Shown here in pieces: positions 1 through 9,631 of a stretch of DNA of 64,000 bases. Below the pieces are notes generated by a model that ran no database searches, had not been told where the DNA came from, and saw nothing but the letters and a program-made list of their open reading frames with translations. Each line of letters opens with the position of its first letter. Within the stretch, counting starts at the first letter, position 1. The translations under genes and the position numbers were made by a program. The stretch comes from Allomuricauda ruestringensis DSM 13258 (GTDB lineage Bacteria; Bacteroidota; Bacteroidia; Flavobacteriales; Flavobacteriaceae). Location of the stretch: NCBI RefSeq assembly GCF_000224085.1, contig NC_015945.1, positions 1,065,501-1,129,500 on the forward strand, given 5' to 3'.

Positions 1-221
1 TCCAAAATAATTCGAATAACATCCTTGTATTTATCCAATAAGGACAAATCGGTAAAACCATCCCTCAACTCTGGGTAGGGGGCCTGTGCCTCCAAAACAT
101 ATTTTGCTCTTTCGGCAATATGCGGATTGGTGCTTTCCAATTGTTCATCGTAATATTCCAACAGTTTATTGAAACTTACCAGTTGAACCAAAGGGCTTTC
201 CGAATTAAGGTTGTATTTCAT
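1..221 (-). CDS. Conserved hypothetical protein, N-terminal fragment (possibly GAF-domain family)
   Basis: The reverse strand is open from an ATG to the window edge, so only the first 73 residues are seen. The start reads MKYNLNSESPLVQLVSFNKL and continues through an acidic, leucine-rich helical stretch containing AKYVLEAQAPYPELRDG. This resembles the N-terminus of flavobacterial proteins annotated as GAF-domain proteins, but the diagnostic domain lies outside the window, so the family is a weak inference. A TAACTTTG -7 box sits about 26 bases upstream of the ATG. The reading frame rules out starting the divergent phosphoesterase gene inside this region. Confidence 0.6.
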   Translation of the reverse strand, partial: MKYNLNSESPLVQLVSFNKLLEYYDEQLESTNPHIAERAKYVLEAQAPYPELRDGFTDLSLLDKYKDVIRIIL

Positions 222-247
222 ACCCTTGTTAGTCGAGGTTTAGCCTG

Positions 248-255
248 CAAAGTTA
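248..255 (-). promoter_or_regulatory. Bacteroidota -7 box (TAACTTTG) for the leftmost gene
   Basis: On the reverse strand the sequence TAACTTTG matches the TAnnTTTG consensus and is about 26 bases before the ATG. No clear TTTG -33 element is visible upstream. Confidence 0.45.
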
Positions 256-338
256 CAAAAAGTAAAAATGCGGGGCCATTAATGGATATCTTTATGGACA
301 AATCGTCCTTTTTAAGGATATTTAGCAAAAACTTTTTC

Positions 339-1235
339 ATGTCCTCTTCAACCCGATTAGATCGAGCCTACAAAAACGCGAAGACCATTTCGTTTGATGA
401 GGATTCCAAATTTATTTTTTTTAGTGATTGTCATCGCGGTGACAACAGTTTTGCAGATGATTTTGCCAATAACCGGAACATTTACTTCCACGCACTGAAC
501 CATTACTACCGTGAGGGTTTTCATTATATTGAACTGGGCGATGGTGATGAACTTTGGGAAAATATAAGCTTTGACTCGATTATTGAAGCACATAAAAACG
601 TGTACCAACTTTTACGAAGGTTCCATTTGGAGAAACGGCTCTATATGCTCTGGGGCAACCACGATATGGTGTATCGGGACCCTGATTATGTTGATAAGCA
701 CCTTTCACATTATTTTGAACCTATTGATGGCTCCGACAAAGAGCTTTTTGAAGACATTACTTACCATGAAGCGCTTATTCTAAAACACACGGATACTGGA
801 CAGGAAATTTTCTGTGTTCACGGTCACCAAGCAGACTGGTGGAACTATGTATGTTGGCGTATTGGTAGGTTTTTGGTACGGGTTTTATGGAAACCGCTCC
901 AAGTCGTGGGCATTGCCGACCCTACCAGTCCTGCTAAAAATTATAAAGAGCTAATCCGCATTGAAAAACGCATCAAACGGTGGATTTTGAAGAAAAACTT
1001 GCTCCTCACCCTTACAGGGCACACGCATAGGCCACGGTTTCCGGAACCGGGTCAAATTCCCTTTTTTAACGATGGGAGCTGTGTCCACCCAAGAAGCATC
1101 ACGGGCATTGAGATTGAAAATGGAAAAATCTCCCTCATCAAATGGCACATTGACACCAAACCCGATGGAACACTTCAAATTGTACGGGTTTTATTGGAAG
1201 GACCGGAAAAACTATCGGACTACATCTCCCCCTGA
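339..1235 (+). CDS. Calcineurin-like metallophosphoesterase
   Basis: Predicted cytoplasmic phosphoesterase of about 298 residues using a two-metal centre. The five signature blocks are present in order: FFSDCHRGD (D-x-H type), LGDGDELWE (GDxxE variant), WGNHDMVY (GNHD), VHGHQADWW and TGHTHRPRF (GHTH). The frame is open much further upstream, but that part overlaps the opposite-strand gene and is compositionally non-coding. I chose the ATG that begins MSSSTRLDRAY; ATGs at 282 and 294 are alternatives. The substrate is unknown. The gene ends 2 bases before the AraC-type regulator, suggesting cotranscription. Confidence 0.85.
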   Translation: MSSSTRLDRAYKNAKTISFDEDSKFIFFSDCHRGDNSFADDFANNRNIYFHALNHYYREGFHYIELGDGDELWENISFDSIIEAHKNVYQLLRRFHLEKRLYMLWGNHDMVYRDPDYVDKHLSHYFEPIDGSDKELFEDITYHEALILKHTDTGQEIFCVHGHQADWWNYVCWRIGRFLVRVLWKPLQVVGIADPTSPAKNYKELIRIEKRIKRWILKKNLLLTLTGHTHRPRFPEPGQIPFFNDGSCVHPRSITGIEIENGKISLIKWHIDTKPDGTLQIVRVLLEGPEKLSDYISP

Positions 1236-1237
1236 AT

Positions 1238-2401
1238 ATGGAAAACTTTGAGACCATACTTGATCAAATTCCCATTAGGCACGACCTTGCATCACACATT
1301 ATGCTTTTGGGCATTGTTCAAGGTTTTTTCTTGGCCCTAGTTATTTTTTTGAGGGCTAAACGGAAATCGGCCATCAATTTGTTTGGTTGGTCACTTTTGA
1401 TACAATGCCTGGTTTTTTTGGATGTCTACCTCTGTTACACTGGTCTTATCAAACATATAATCCGCCTGAATGATTCTACCGAATTTTTAGTGCTCCTCAT
1501 CACCCCTACTCTTTATTTTTTCCTGTATACTTTATTGGAACGAAAACCCATCACCCTAAAAAAGCATTGGCCACATTTTGTCTTGCCCGTATTGTATGCC
1601 GTTTCACAAGTCAACTATTATTTGGGTCCCATTGAGGTAAAACTCAACGCCTACTTGGGAGCTTACCACCGAGATCTGGGCTTTGTGGACATTCCTGGAA
1701 ACATGAATTATTCCTACCACTTCATCAAAGATCAGTTTAGGTGGTTGGTGCTTTTCAGTTTTGCATTTTACTTGGTGCTGTCCCTTTTATTGGTGATAAA
1801 AACTAGAAAACGGGGGTGGACGTCGCCCAAAAACATAAAAGTGGACAAGTATATTTTTTCTAGGAACACGGTTGCTTTTTTTATGGTGCTGATGCTGACC
1901 CTACTTTTCATTTTTCTAAATTACGAGGACGATGGTGGCGATCATTTTATTGGTATCGTGCAAACGGTCACCATTTTCATCACTTCCTTTTTTATTCTGT
2001 CGGAATCCCGCTTTTTTGAAAAATCTTGGATTGCGGACAAATACGAGACCCTCGCCAGCAATTCCATCAAGTTTGAAACCATTGAAAGTTTTATATCCGA
2101 AACCCACTACTATTCCCATCAAAATATAAGTTTAAAAAAAGTAGCTGAGGAACTGGGCACCAACAGCAATATCGTTTCCAAATTGATCAATTCCGAAACA
2201 GGAACCAATTTCAACGACTACATCAACCAAAAAAGAATTGCATTGGCCCAACAAAGATTATTGGATGATGCATTTAAACAGCTTACTGTGGAGGCCATTG
2301 GACAATCCGTGGGGTTCAAATCCAAATCCGCCTTTTACAATGCTTTTAAAAAGCATGCTGGGCAATCACCTTCCGCATTTATGAAGCAAAAAGGAGTGTA
2401 A
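1238..2401 (+). CDS. Membrane-anchored AraC-family transcriptional regulator
   Basis: 387 residues. The N-terminal 250 residues hold about seven hydrophobic segments (for example LLGIVQGFFLALVIFL and TVAFFMVLMLTLLFIFL), followed by a C-terminal AraC/XylS DNA-binding domain with two helix-turn-helix units (ISLKKVAEELGTNSNIVSKL and AIGQSVGFKSKSAFYNAFKK, ending with the family-typical GQSPSAF). Such proteins are thought to sense a membrane or extracellular signal while tethered to the inner membrane; target genes are unknown. It follows the phosphoesterase by 2 bases and precedes an acyltransferase by 89 bases, which are plausible partners or targets. Confidence 0.88.
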   Translation: MENFETILDQIPIRHDLASHIMLLGIVQGFFLALVIFLRAKRKSAINLFGWSLLIQCLVFLDVYLCYTGLIKHIIRLNDSTEFLVLLITPTLYFFLYTLLERKPITLKKHWPHFVLPVLYAVSQVNYYLGPIEVKLNAYLGAYHRDLGFVDIPGNMNYSYHFIKDQFRWLVLFSFAFYLVLSLLLVIKTRKRGWTSPKNIKVDKYIFSRNTVAFFMVLMLTLLFIFLNYEDDGGDHFIGIVQTVTIFITSFFILSESRFFEKSWIADKYETLASNSIKFETIESFISETHYYSHQNISLKKVAEELGTNSNIVSKLINSETGTNFNDYINQKRIALAQQRLLDDAFKQLTVEAIGQSVGFKSKSAFYNAFKKHAGQSPSAFMKQKGV

Positions 2402-2490
2402 TTTCTCCATAATTGCAATTCAGGACGTTTCCCGAACCAAAAAACATCCCTGTTTAAACCACGCTTTTCATCTTTGGAAAAAATTTTAGG

Positions 2491-3633
2491 ATGAAAACTA
2501 CCATCAGGCGTTACGATTTGGATTGGCTACGGGTCATCGTGTTCGGCCTTTTAATATTTTACCATGTAGGAATGTTTTTTGTACCGTGGGGCTGGCACGT
2601 AAAAAACAACGAAATATACGATTGGCTTCGCTGGCCCATGCTATTCTTGAACCAATGGCGCTTGCCCATACTTTTTGTGATATCCGGTATGGGAACCTTC
2701 TACGCTTTGGGCAAAAGAAGCATGGGTAAATTTGTGTGGGAACGTTTTCTCCGTTTGGGAATTCCCTTAGTTGTCGGTATGATTTTGATTGTACCGCCAC
2801 AAGTGTATTTTGAACGGCTGGTCGAGGGTGCGTTTTCAGGTTCGTACTGGGAATATTTTACCACCGTTGCTTTTGATGGCGTCTACCCCGAAGGTAATTT
2901 GAGTTGGCACCACCTTTGGTTTTTGCCCTATCTCTTGGTCTTTTCGTGGGTGTTGGCACCCCTTTTCGTCTATCTAAGAAAACATAAAACCCGTTTTATT
3001 GAATGGGTCAAACATTTGATTCAAAAAACATGGGGCATTTATCTATTTGTAATACCCCTTTATCTTGTTGAATCCTTGGTGGAACCTTTTTTCCCGATTA
3101 CTCATGCCTTGGTAGATGATTGGTTCAACTTCATATTTAGTATAATCCTGTTCTTTTATGGCTTTGTTCTAATTGCCATGGGTGATGTTTTTTGGCAAAC
3201 ATTGGCCAAAGTGAAGAAAAAAGCCCTGACTTTGGGGGTTATCGGTTTTTTCGGTCAGGTAATTATCTGGTTATTTTTTGAAGATGGTTACGTAATCCAT
3301 TTTACAGAAGCTCTTTTAAAAGTAGTAAATATATGGTCTTGGATATTGGTGTTGTTTGCCTTCGCAGCTAAGTACCTCTACAAGCCTAGTTCTGGACTTG
3401 CCTACGCAAACAGGGCCGTTTATCCCTTCTACATTTTGCACCAGACCATTACCGTTGGCATTGCGTACTATTTGATGAATCTAGATTGGGGATTGGTACC
3501 TAAAACATTAGTATTGGTGGTTGGGACATTTGGCATCAGTTGGCTCATCTACGACCTTATTATTTTAAGAACCCCAATATTACATCCGCTATTTGGTTTA
3601 AAAGGAAAGAGCAAAAGAAAGCCTGCAGATTAA
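2491..3633 (+). CDS. Acyltransferase 3 family integral membrane protein
   Basis: 380 residues with about ten membrane segments. The N-terminus YDLDWLRVIVFGLLIFYHVG carries the D-x-LR and conserved His of the acyltransferase-3/OpgC family, followed by FVISGMGTFYALG and RFLRLGIPLVVG, all typical of this family. These enzymes transfer acyl groups (often acetyl or succinyl) to extracytoplasmic carbohydrates. The substrate cannot be read from the sequence. It follows the membrane AraC regulator on the same strand. The C-terminus is basic (GLKGKSKRKP), consistent with a cytoplasmic tail. Confidence 0.88.
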   Translation: MKTTIRRYDLDWLRVIVFGLLIFYHVGMFFVPWGWHVKNNEIYDWLRWPMLFLNQWRLPILFVISGMGTFYALGKRSMGKFVWERFLRLGIPLVVGMILIVPPQVYFERLVEGAFSGSYWEYFTTVAFDGVYPEGNLSWHHLWFLPYLLVFSWVLAPLFVYLRKHKTRFIEWVKHLIQKTWGIYLFVIPLYLVESLVEPFFPITHALVDDWFNFIFSIILFFYGFVLIAMGDVFWQTLAKVKKKALTLGVIGFFGQVIIWLFFEDGYVIHFTEALLKVVNIWSWILVLFAFAAKYLYKPSSGLAYANRAVYPFYILHQTITVGIAYYLMNLDWGLVPKTLVLVVGTFGISWLIYDLIILRTPILHPLFGLKGKSKRKPAD

Positions 3634-3681
3634 CGATTTAACTTCAATTTATAATGCTGATGGCAAGGTATTTGCTAAATT

Positions 3682-3689
3682 TATATTTG
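3682..3689 (+). promoter_or_regulatory. Bacteroidota -7 box (TATATTTG)
   Basis: TATATTTG matches TAnnTTTG and lies 20 bases before the ATG of the secreted protein gene. A well-spaced -33 TTTG is not evident. Confidence 0.5.
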
Positions 3690-3708
3690 GATTATTGCCT
3701 TTGTTGCC

Positions 3709-4371
3709 ATGAAAAAGAGAATTTTTGTTTTATTGGGGGTTATTCTTTTCACCTTGCCCATATTCGCACAGGGAGACTTGCCCACCACGCGACCGTTGAA
3801 GGTTGGCGACAACAATAAACTCGATGTAAAAGCGAGCAACCAAGGTACTTTACTTCGTATGCCTTCGGTACTGGATGAAAACCTAACCTCCAAAAATGAA
3901 AAGCCCGGTGTTAAAATGTTGCCCGACAGGGAACTCCTCCAAGCGGGTCACGATATGGTCATAGACCCCAAAGTGATGGAAAAAAGGGAGAAAGGAGCCA
4001 ACGAACATTTTGGTGATCAGTATTTGGGCGACTTTAAAACCACCGCAAAATTTGTGGGCATCGTTGCAAGAGACCACGAGTATGTGGATGGCGACCGCAT
4101 CAAAATTTATGTGAATGGAAAGGTGGTTGAATACAACCTACTGCTATCAGGTTCCTTTAAAGGTATCAACCTAGATTTGATTAAAGGCTTTAACCGCGTA
4201 GAGTTTGAAGCCCTGAACCAAGGTTCATCTGGCCCAAACACGGCCCAAGTCGTGGTAACCGACGATAAAGGCGTAGTTATCCACAACAACCGCTGGAACC
4301 TTTCCACAGGTTCCAAGGCCAGCCTTATTATTGTTAAGGAAGAGGATAGTGACATAGAAAAAAGCAACTAA
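3709..4371 (+). CDS. Conserved secreted protein of unknown function
   Basis: 220 residues. The first 21 residues form a Sec signal peptide (MKKRIFVLLGVILFTLPIFAQ, cleaved after AQ). The mature part has a disordered, charged N-terminal stretch and a beta-rich C-terminal half (FVGIVARDHEYVDGDRIKIYVNGKVV and LDLIKGFNRVEFEALNQG) whose alternating pattern suggests an immunoglobulin-like or carbohydrate-binding fold. There is no T9SS sorting domain and no lipobox, so a periplasmic location is likely. I recognise it as a recurrent flavobacterial hypothetical but know no function. It converges on the penicillin-acylase gene with a 10-base gap. Confidence 0.8.
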   Translation: MKKRIFVLLGVILFTLPIFAQGDLPTTRPLKVGDNNKLDVKASNQGTLLRMPSVLDENLTSKNEKPGVKMLPDRELLQAGHDMVIDPKVMEKREKGANEHFGDQYLGDFKTTAKFVGIVARDHEYVDGDRIKIYVNGKVVEYNLLLSGSFKGINLDLIKGFNRVEFEALNQGSSGPNTAQVVVTDDKGVVIHNNRWNLSTGSKASLIIVKEEDSDIEKSN

Positions 4372-4381
4372 CCTATTTTTC

Positions 4382-6550
4382 TCAATACTTCTCACCAGGT
4401 GAATACGTCACTTTAGCTCGTTTTAATACATCTTCCTTGTAATATGCCGCGTCTTTGAATTCTTTGTCCGCGTAGCGTTGTGCTTGATCATTAAAATGTG
4501 GTGAATCTGGATTACCACTCTGCCCACCGGCCAGCATCGTCTTGGCCTTTACTTTATCACCAAATTCCACCGCGGCCACAAAACTGTTGCCCCGAGTACC
4601 ATAGATTTTTTTGGTATTGTTATCATAACGGGCTCCATAGGCAGCCAAGGCACCCCAACGTCCGCTCGCAAAACCGATTGGAATACTGGGTTTGGCATCA
4701 TCAAAAGCTTGGCGAATATCACCGTTCAAACGTTGGTAACGGTTTACTTCGCCCCAAGGCATTTTCCATGTTCCGAAATCGGTTTCCAATCTATCCAATG
4801 TTTCTTTTAGAAAACTTAATTTTTTCTGATTTTCCCATTCATCACCCCAATATGCCACCCATTGCATGGAATACATCCCTTCAGGTCTTTCTGCTTTTGA
4901 ATAACATAAAGTTCCATAATAATGGGCCAAAGTCATGGCGATGGATTCTTTTGATGTTGTATAATCCCAATTCCGTAACACTTCAATCGCATCTTCCAAT
5001 TCTGGATCTGGACTTACATCATAAGCTTTTACCAACCCTGGAATCAATGTTTCAAAAGCTGGTAAATAGGGGTCGTGAGCCAACTCGATTAGGCTGTCCA
5101 ACGTATATCCGCTACGCCCCGTCAATAATCTAATAGCATGAATGCCCCTAAAGTTTTCCTGGTCCCGTGACATATAGTTGGGATAATCCTCCTGCTTTGG
5201 ACTGAACTCAAGAGCCGAAGTAAAAGGAGTGGAGTTACAATTTTGAATCCAGCCATTTTCTGGGTTCAACACCAAAATATTTTCATCCACGGTGTGCAAA
5301 CCTTGCCAATCCGTTTTGGGATTGCTCCCATCCACGGGTTCGGTATAATCAAATATAGTGTCTCGTTTTGGCACAAAATTTCCGTGGAAATAGGCAATGT
5401 TTCCTTCGGCATCGGCATACACGGTATTGTTGGATGAATTGGTTCGAATATCCATCATCTCCCTAAAACCAACATAACCATCCTGTTTGGTTCGGATGTA
5501 GGATTGCTCCAATGCCTTTAGGGGTTCCCACATCATCGCCGATGCGGTCCATTGGTCGTCCACTTGATGCGTAATCGGACCATGATGCGTTCGGTACATG
5601 GAGAATGTCTTTTCTTTTATACTTTCGCCATCTTTGTACTTCAAGGTTACTTTGCTGGAATCCACAGGTCTCAATTCCTCTCCATATTGATAAAACAGCT
5701 TCCCATCATTCTTAACAATGGTCTCCTTGAACTCATCCATCACATCGGTATAGGTTGATGTATGCATCCACCCCGTTTTTTCGTTGAAGCCCTGATACAC
5801 AAAAAACTGACCCCAAGTGACAGCGCCATATGCATTCAACCCTTCTTCGCTCACCACATGCACCTCTCCTCTAAAATAAAATGAGGTGTGTGGGTTGATC
5901 AAAAGCATGGCATTGCCCGATTCGGTCAAATCCCCAGAAATGGCAATTCCATTGGAACCTTGAGGCTCGGCCATTTCCTCCTCTTTTTTGAGTTGAAGGG
6001 CTTCCATTTCGGGCAATTCCATCCCGCTTTCGTAAAAACTTCTGATTTTTCGCGTGGAAATACGCTCAATATCCCCTCCTATGGAACCTTCGCTAAAATA
6101 CATGGGCATCCAAGGTTCAAAACGGGTCAGCAGTTTGGGTTTAACCTCTGGGTGAGTATGTAAGTAGTAATTGATGCCATCCGCAAAAGCATCACAAAGT
6201 TCCTTTAACCATTCGGGGCTTTTCTCGTAATTGGCCTTGGCCTCTTCTTCTGTCATAAACAGTTTTGCACGCAAATCACTATACAACGCATCTTCTCCTT
6301 CAACTTCCGCCAAACGACCTGTGGCCCAGATATAATTTTGCTCAACCCGGTTAAAATCATCTTCACATTGAGCATACAACAATCCAAAAACAGCATCGGC
6401 ATCGGTTTTTCCGTAAATGTGCGGCACACCAAAATCGTCTCGGATAATCGTTATGTCTTCAGCTTGCGCCTCCCATTTTTCAACTTCGGATTGAGGTTGT
6501 TCGGAACAGGATAGAAACAATAAAAGTAGTGCAAGGATTGTAATTCTCAT
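4382..6550 (-). CDS. Penicillin acylase family lipoprotein (Ntn hydrolase)
   Basis: 722 residues. Starts with a lipoprotein signal (LLLLFLSCSE, lipobox Cys15), so it is probably anchored in the outer membrane. The N-terminal region IIRDDFGVPHIYG and LLYAQCEDDFNRVEQ is characteristic of the alpha chain of penicillin/acyl-homoserine-lactone acylases. The likely autoprocessing site precedes Ser199 in PQGSNGIAISG, the N-terminal nucleophile of the beta chain, with LINPHTSFYF following. These enzymes hydrolyse amide bonds of acylated substrates; the natural substrate may be a cyclic lipopeptide or N-acyl homoserine lactone, which is undetermined here. Confidence 0.9.
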   Translation of the reverse strand: MRITILALLLLFLSCSEQPQSEVEKWEAQAEDITIIRDDFGVPHIYGKTDADAVFGLLYAQCEDDFNRVEQNYIWATGRLAEVEGEDALYSDLRAKLFMTEEEAKANYEKSPEWLKELCDAFADGINYYLHTHPEVKPKLLTRFEPWMPMYFSEGSIGGDIERISTRKIRSFYESGMELPEMEALQLKKEEEMAEPQGSNGIAISGDLTESGNAMLLINPHTSFYFRGEVHVVSEEGLNAYGAVTWGQFFVYQGFNEKTGWMHTSTYTDVMDEFKETIVKNDGKLFYQYGEELRPVDSSKVTLKYKDGESIKEKTFSMYRTHHGPITHQVDDQWTASAMMWEPLKALEQSYIRTKQDGYVGFREMMDIRTNSSNNTVYADAEGNIAYFHGNFVPKRDTIFDYTEPVDGSNPKTDWQGLHTVDENILVLNPENGWIQNCNSTPFTSALEFSPKQEDYPNYMSRDQENFRGIHAIRLLTGRSGYTLDSLIELAHDPYLPAFETLIPGLVKAYDVSPDPELEDAIEVLRNWDYTTSKESIAMTLAHYYGTLCYSKAERPEGMYSMQWVAYWGDEWENQKKLSFLKETLDRLETDFGTWKMPWGEVNRYQRLNGDIRQAFDDAKPSIPIGFASGRWGALAAYGARYDNNTKKIYGTRGNSFVAAVEFGDKVKAKTMLAGGQSGNPDSPHFNDQAQRYADKEFKDAAYYKEDVLKRAKVTYSPGEKY

Positions 6551-6601
6551 TTCGGGGATTAGTTTAGTTAGTTTTGTGAAAATACATTAAATACAAAACA
6601 A

Positions 6602-7642
6602 TTACCAACTTCCGCTGGCTCCGCCACCACCAGAACTTCCACCACCGCCCGAAAAACTACTGGACGAACTACCTCCACTATAACTTGAACCGAAGGAATG
6701 GCTCCCAGAGGACGAAAAGGTTTTGCTCATATAATCTTTATCGGATTTAAAAAATGATAGTTTAAAATCCTCGTTGCCTTTTTTTTTGATTTTTATTATG
6801 ACCAATATGATGGTTAGACAAACAAAAGCTGCAAAAATAAAGAGCACCCAAGTAAAATCTTTGGCCAATCCGCTAAACAAGTCATCAAAGCCAAGCAATA
6901 GTGCCATAAAAAATAGTGGCATCCCTATAAAAACCAACCCAAAAATTAGGGGGAGCACCATAAAAGCGGCCATTAATACACCTTTAACTACCGCTAACTT
7001 TCCTATAAACATCCCACGTATGATCTCGATAAGAGTGGAATAACCCTTATAGAGAACAAATCCTCCTGCTGCAACAAACATCAATAAAAACAAGCCTATT
7101 ACCACCAACATCCACCATGGCATTTCAGCTTCAGCCTCTATTTCCGCTTTGAATTCTTCCAAGGCTTCGGGGTTGTTCAAAAACTCAATAATCTGGTCAG
7201 TAGCCAGATTAATCCCGTCAAAATAATTTTCCTCCTTAAACCTTGGAATCATGGTATTTCTGATAATTCGGGAAGCCACAGCGTCCGTAATGTAGGGCTC
7301 CAGTCCGTAACCCACTTCAATTCGGACTTCCCTGTCCAGTTTTGAGAAAAGGATTAAAATTCCATTGTCTTTACCCTCTTGACCCAACTTGTTTTGGTTG
7401 AAGACTTCAAGGGCATACTGTTCAATGGTTTCATTTCCCAGTTCATCAATGGTCAAAATCACCAATTGATTAGTGGTCTCCGATTCAAATTGATAAAGTT
7501 TGGTTCGAAGTGCTTCAAGTTGTGGTTGAGTAAATATTTTGGCATTGTCCGTGACGATTTCAGTCAAATTAGGATGCCCCTTTTGAGCAAAACACAAGGA
7601 GAAAATCAAAAATAAAAGACCGAACAATTTTGCTTTTAACAT
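6602..7642 (-). CDS. TPM-domain membrane protein (YgcG-like)
   Basis: 346 residues. Signal peptide (LFGLLFLIFSLCFAQ), then a TPM domain at about residues 27-165 with VTDNAKIFTQPQLEALR, QLVILTIDEL and REVRIEVGYGLEPYITDA, the usual family blocks. A central part has three or four membrane helices (WWMLVVIGLFLLMFVAAGG onward), and the C-terminus is a Ser/Gly-rich tail ending GGGGASGSW, a composition common in this family. The TPM domain has been linked to phosphatase activity and membrane-protein quality control, but the role here is unknown. It follows the acylase gene's start by 51 bases on the same strand. Confidence 0.88.
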   Translation of the reverse strand: MLKAKLFGLLFLIFSLCFAQKGHPNLTEIVTDNAKIFTQPQLEALRTKLYQFESETTNQLVILTIDELGNETIEQYALEVFNQNKLGQEGKDNGILILFSKLDREVRIEVGYGLEPYITDAVASRIIRNTMIPRFKEENYFDGINLATDQIIEFLNNPEALEEFKAEIEAEAEMPWWMLVVIGLFLLMFVAAGGFVLYKGYSTLIEIIRGMFIGKLAVVKGVLMAAFMVLPLIFGLVFIGMPLFFMALLLGFDDLFSGLAKDFTWVLFIFAAFVCLTIILVIIKIKKKGNEDFKLSFFKSDKDYMSKTFSSSGSHSFGSSYSGGSSSSSFSGGGGSSGGGGASGSW

Positions 7643-7761
7643 AATCCTTTCAAAATTTGAGCATTTAAATATAGCATTTGTAATCTTGCTAAGTACAGAA
7701 GCACTTCAATTAAGGGTCCTCTTAATTTGCCGTAACTTGCAACTTCTTTTGAAAAATTGTT

Positions 7762-9498
7762 ATGCCAGAAAAAAAAGTTAGCATCCTAACCGCTTTTAAA
7801 ACCATTATTTGGCCAAAACGTAAACTCGTTTTTTTGGGTCTAATTTTGATTGCCATTAGCAAAGCTGCCAGTTTTGTTGCTCCCATTGCCTCAAAACACC
7901 TTATCGATGATGTTATCGTGAACAAAGACTTGGATATGCTCAAATATTTGGTCGCTGGAGTAATGTTGGCCATTCTTGTACAGGCGGTCACTTCCTTCTT
8001 ATTGACCAAGATTTTAAGCGTACAGGCCCAATATTTAATTTCTGAGCTTAGGGCACAGGTACAGAAAAAAGTGCTTGCCCTTCCCGTGCGTTTTTTCGAC
8101 AACGCCAAGTCGGGAGCTTTGGTATCCCGTATTATGTCCGATGTCGAGGGTGTCCGAAATTTAATCGGTACAGGTTTGGTGCAATTGGTGGGAGGTATCA
8201 TCACAGCCGTAGTTTCCTTGACTTTGCTTATGGATATCAGCGTTTTTATGACACTTTTCACCTTTATTCCACTGACCATATTTGCCATAATTGCCTTAAA
8301 GGCGTTCAAGATAATTCGTCCTATTTTCAGAAATCGAGGTAAAATAAATGCCGAGGTGAAAGGTAGATTGACAGAAACTTTGGGAGGCATACGTGTCATT
8401 AAGGGGTTTAATGCGGAAAAGCAGGAAGAAGAGGTTTTTGAAGTTGGTGTGGAGCGTTTGTATGAAAATGTGAAAAAGAGTTTGACCACCACCGCTTTTA
8501 TGACCAGTTCGTCCACCTTTTTGTTGGGTGTCGCAACCACCAGCGTAATGGGTTTTGGGGGTTATAAAATAATTCAAGGCACCCTAACGGTAGGTGAATT
8601 TGTGGAGTTTACGGTGTTGTTGGGCCTAATGATTGCCCCGATTGTGCAAATGAGCAGCGTGGGCAGTCAATTAACAGAAGCATTGGCCGGCTTGGACCGT
8701 ACCGAGGAATTGATGAATTTGGAGGAAGAATCGGATGAGGAAAACCGTAACATCATTTTGAATGATGTAATCGGTAAAATGTCCTTTTCCGACGTCTGTT
8801 TTTCGTATGAAGAGGACAAGCAAGTACTGCACAACATCAGTTTTGATGTGGAACCTGGGCAAGTTATTGCCTTAGTCGGTAGCTCTGGCTCGGGAAAATC
8901 GACCATTGCAGGTTTGGCTGCCAGTTTCCTCAATCCTGATTCTGGAACCATTACCATTGACGGACACGACCTTTCTAAAGTGAATTTGAACAGTTTCCGT
9001 CAACATTTGGGGGTTGTGCTGCAAGATGATTTTTTGTTTGAAGGCACCATCCGTGAAAACATACTTTTTCCACGACCTGATGCTAGCGAAGAAAAATTGC
9101 TCGAAGCCGTAAAAGCAGCCTATGTGGATGAGTTTACCGACCGTTTTGAAAAAGGTTTGGACACCTTGATCGGGGAGCGCGGTGTTAAACTTTCAGGAGG
9201 ACAACGCCAGCGCATTGCCATTGCAAGAGCTATTTTGGCGGACCCAAAAATTCTGGTTTTGGATGAGGCAACCTCCAGCTTGGACACCGAATCCGAAGCA
9301 CTTATTCAAAAAAGTTTAGGAGAGCTTACCAAGGGCAGAACTACCTTTGTGATTGCACACCGATTGAGCACCATTCGTAAAGCTGACCAAATTTTAGTGA
9401 TTGAAAACGGACATATTCTGGAACAGGGAACCCACGAAACATTGATTGCTTCCGAAGGAAGATATTTCAACTTGTTTACCTATCAGGCTAGAATTTAA
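7762..9498 (+). CDS. ABC transporter, fused permease and ATPase (MsbA-like)
   Basis: 578 residues. The N-terminal half is a six-helix type-1 exporter domain with the coupling-helix block LPVRFFDNAKSGALVSRIMSD. The ATPase is complete: Walker A SSGSGKST at about residue 372, signature LSGGQRQRIAIARAI near 476, Walker B ILVLDEATSSLD near 497, and switch His in IAHRLST near 530. It is a half-transporter expected to work as a homodimer, possibly as a lipid flippase or drug exporter. It stands alone between a divergent TPM gene and the pentapeptide-repeat gene. It contrasts with the degenerate ABC protein near 55 kb. Confidence 0.92.
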   Translation: MPEKKVSILTAFKTIIWPKRKLVFLGLILIAISKAASFVAPIASKHLIDDVIVNKDLDMLKYLVAGVMLAILVQAVTSFLLTKILSVQAQYLISELRAQVQKKVLALPVRFFDNAKSGALVSRIMSDVEGVRNLIGTGLVQLVGGIITAVVSLTLLMDISVFMTLFTFIPLTIFAIIALKAFKIIRPIFRNRGKINAEVKGRLTETLGGIRVIKGFNAEKQEEEVFEVGVERLYENVKKSLTTTAFMTSSSTFLLGVATTSVMGFGGYKIIQGTLTVGEFVEFTVLLGLMIAPIVQMSSVGSQLTEALAGLDRTEELMNLEEESDEENRNIILNDVIGKMSFSDVCFSYEEDKQVLHNISFDVEPGQVIALVGSSGSGKSTIAGLAASFLNPDSGTITIDGHDLSKVNLNSFRQHLGVVLQDDFLFEGTIRENILFPRPDASEEKLLEAVKAAYVDEFTDRFEKGLDTLIGERGVKLSGGQRQRIAIARAILADPKILVLDEATSSLDTESEALIQKSLGELTKGRTTFVIAHRLSTIRKADQILVIENGHILEQGTHETLIASEGRYFNLFTYQARI

Positions 9499-9631
9499 GG
9501 TTTTCCAATCGTAGTTCAATTTTTGGATATATTGCCTAATAATATATAATGTGAAAAAGCTAACTTATTAAAGACCTATACTTCGTAAGAATTTTTACTA
9601 TATTCCAATAAGTTAATTTCAAGATATAGAA

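Noticed and set aside
7722..8540. Long reverse-strand open frame opposite the ABC exporter
   Set aside because: It lies entirely antisense to a gene with intact ABC motifs, has Ser/Thr/Lys-rich composition typical of frame shadows and no promoter or family resemblance.
9499..9631. TAACTTATT / AATAAGTTA dyad (9561-9569 / 9607-9615) before the pentapeptide gene as an operator
   Set aside because: A 9-base AT-only dyad with a 37-base gap in AT-rich DNA is likely by chance; no promoter box could be tied to it.
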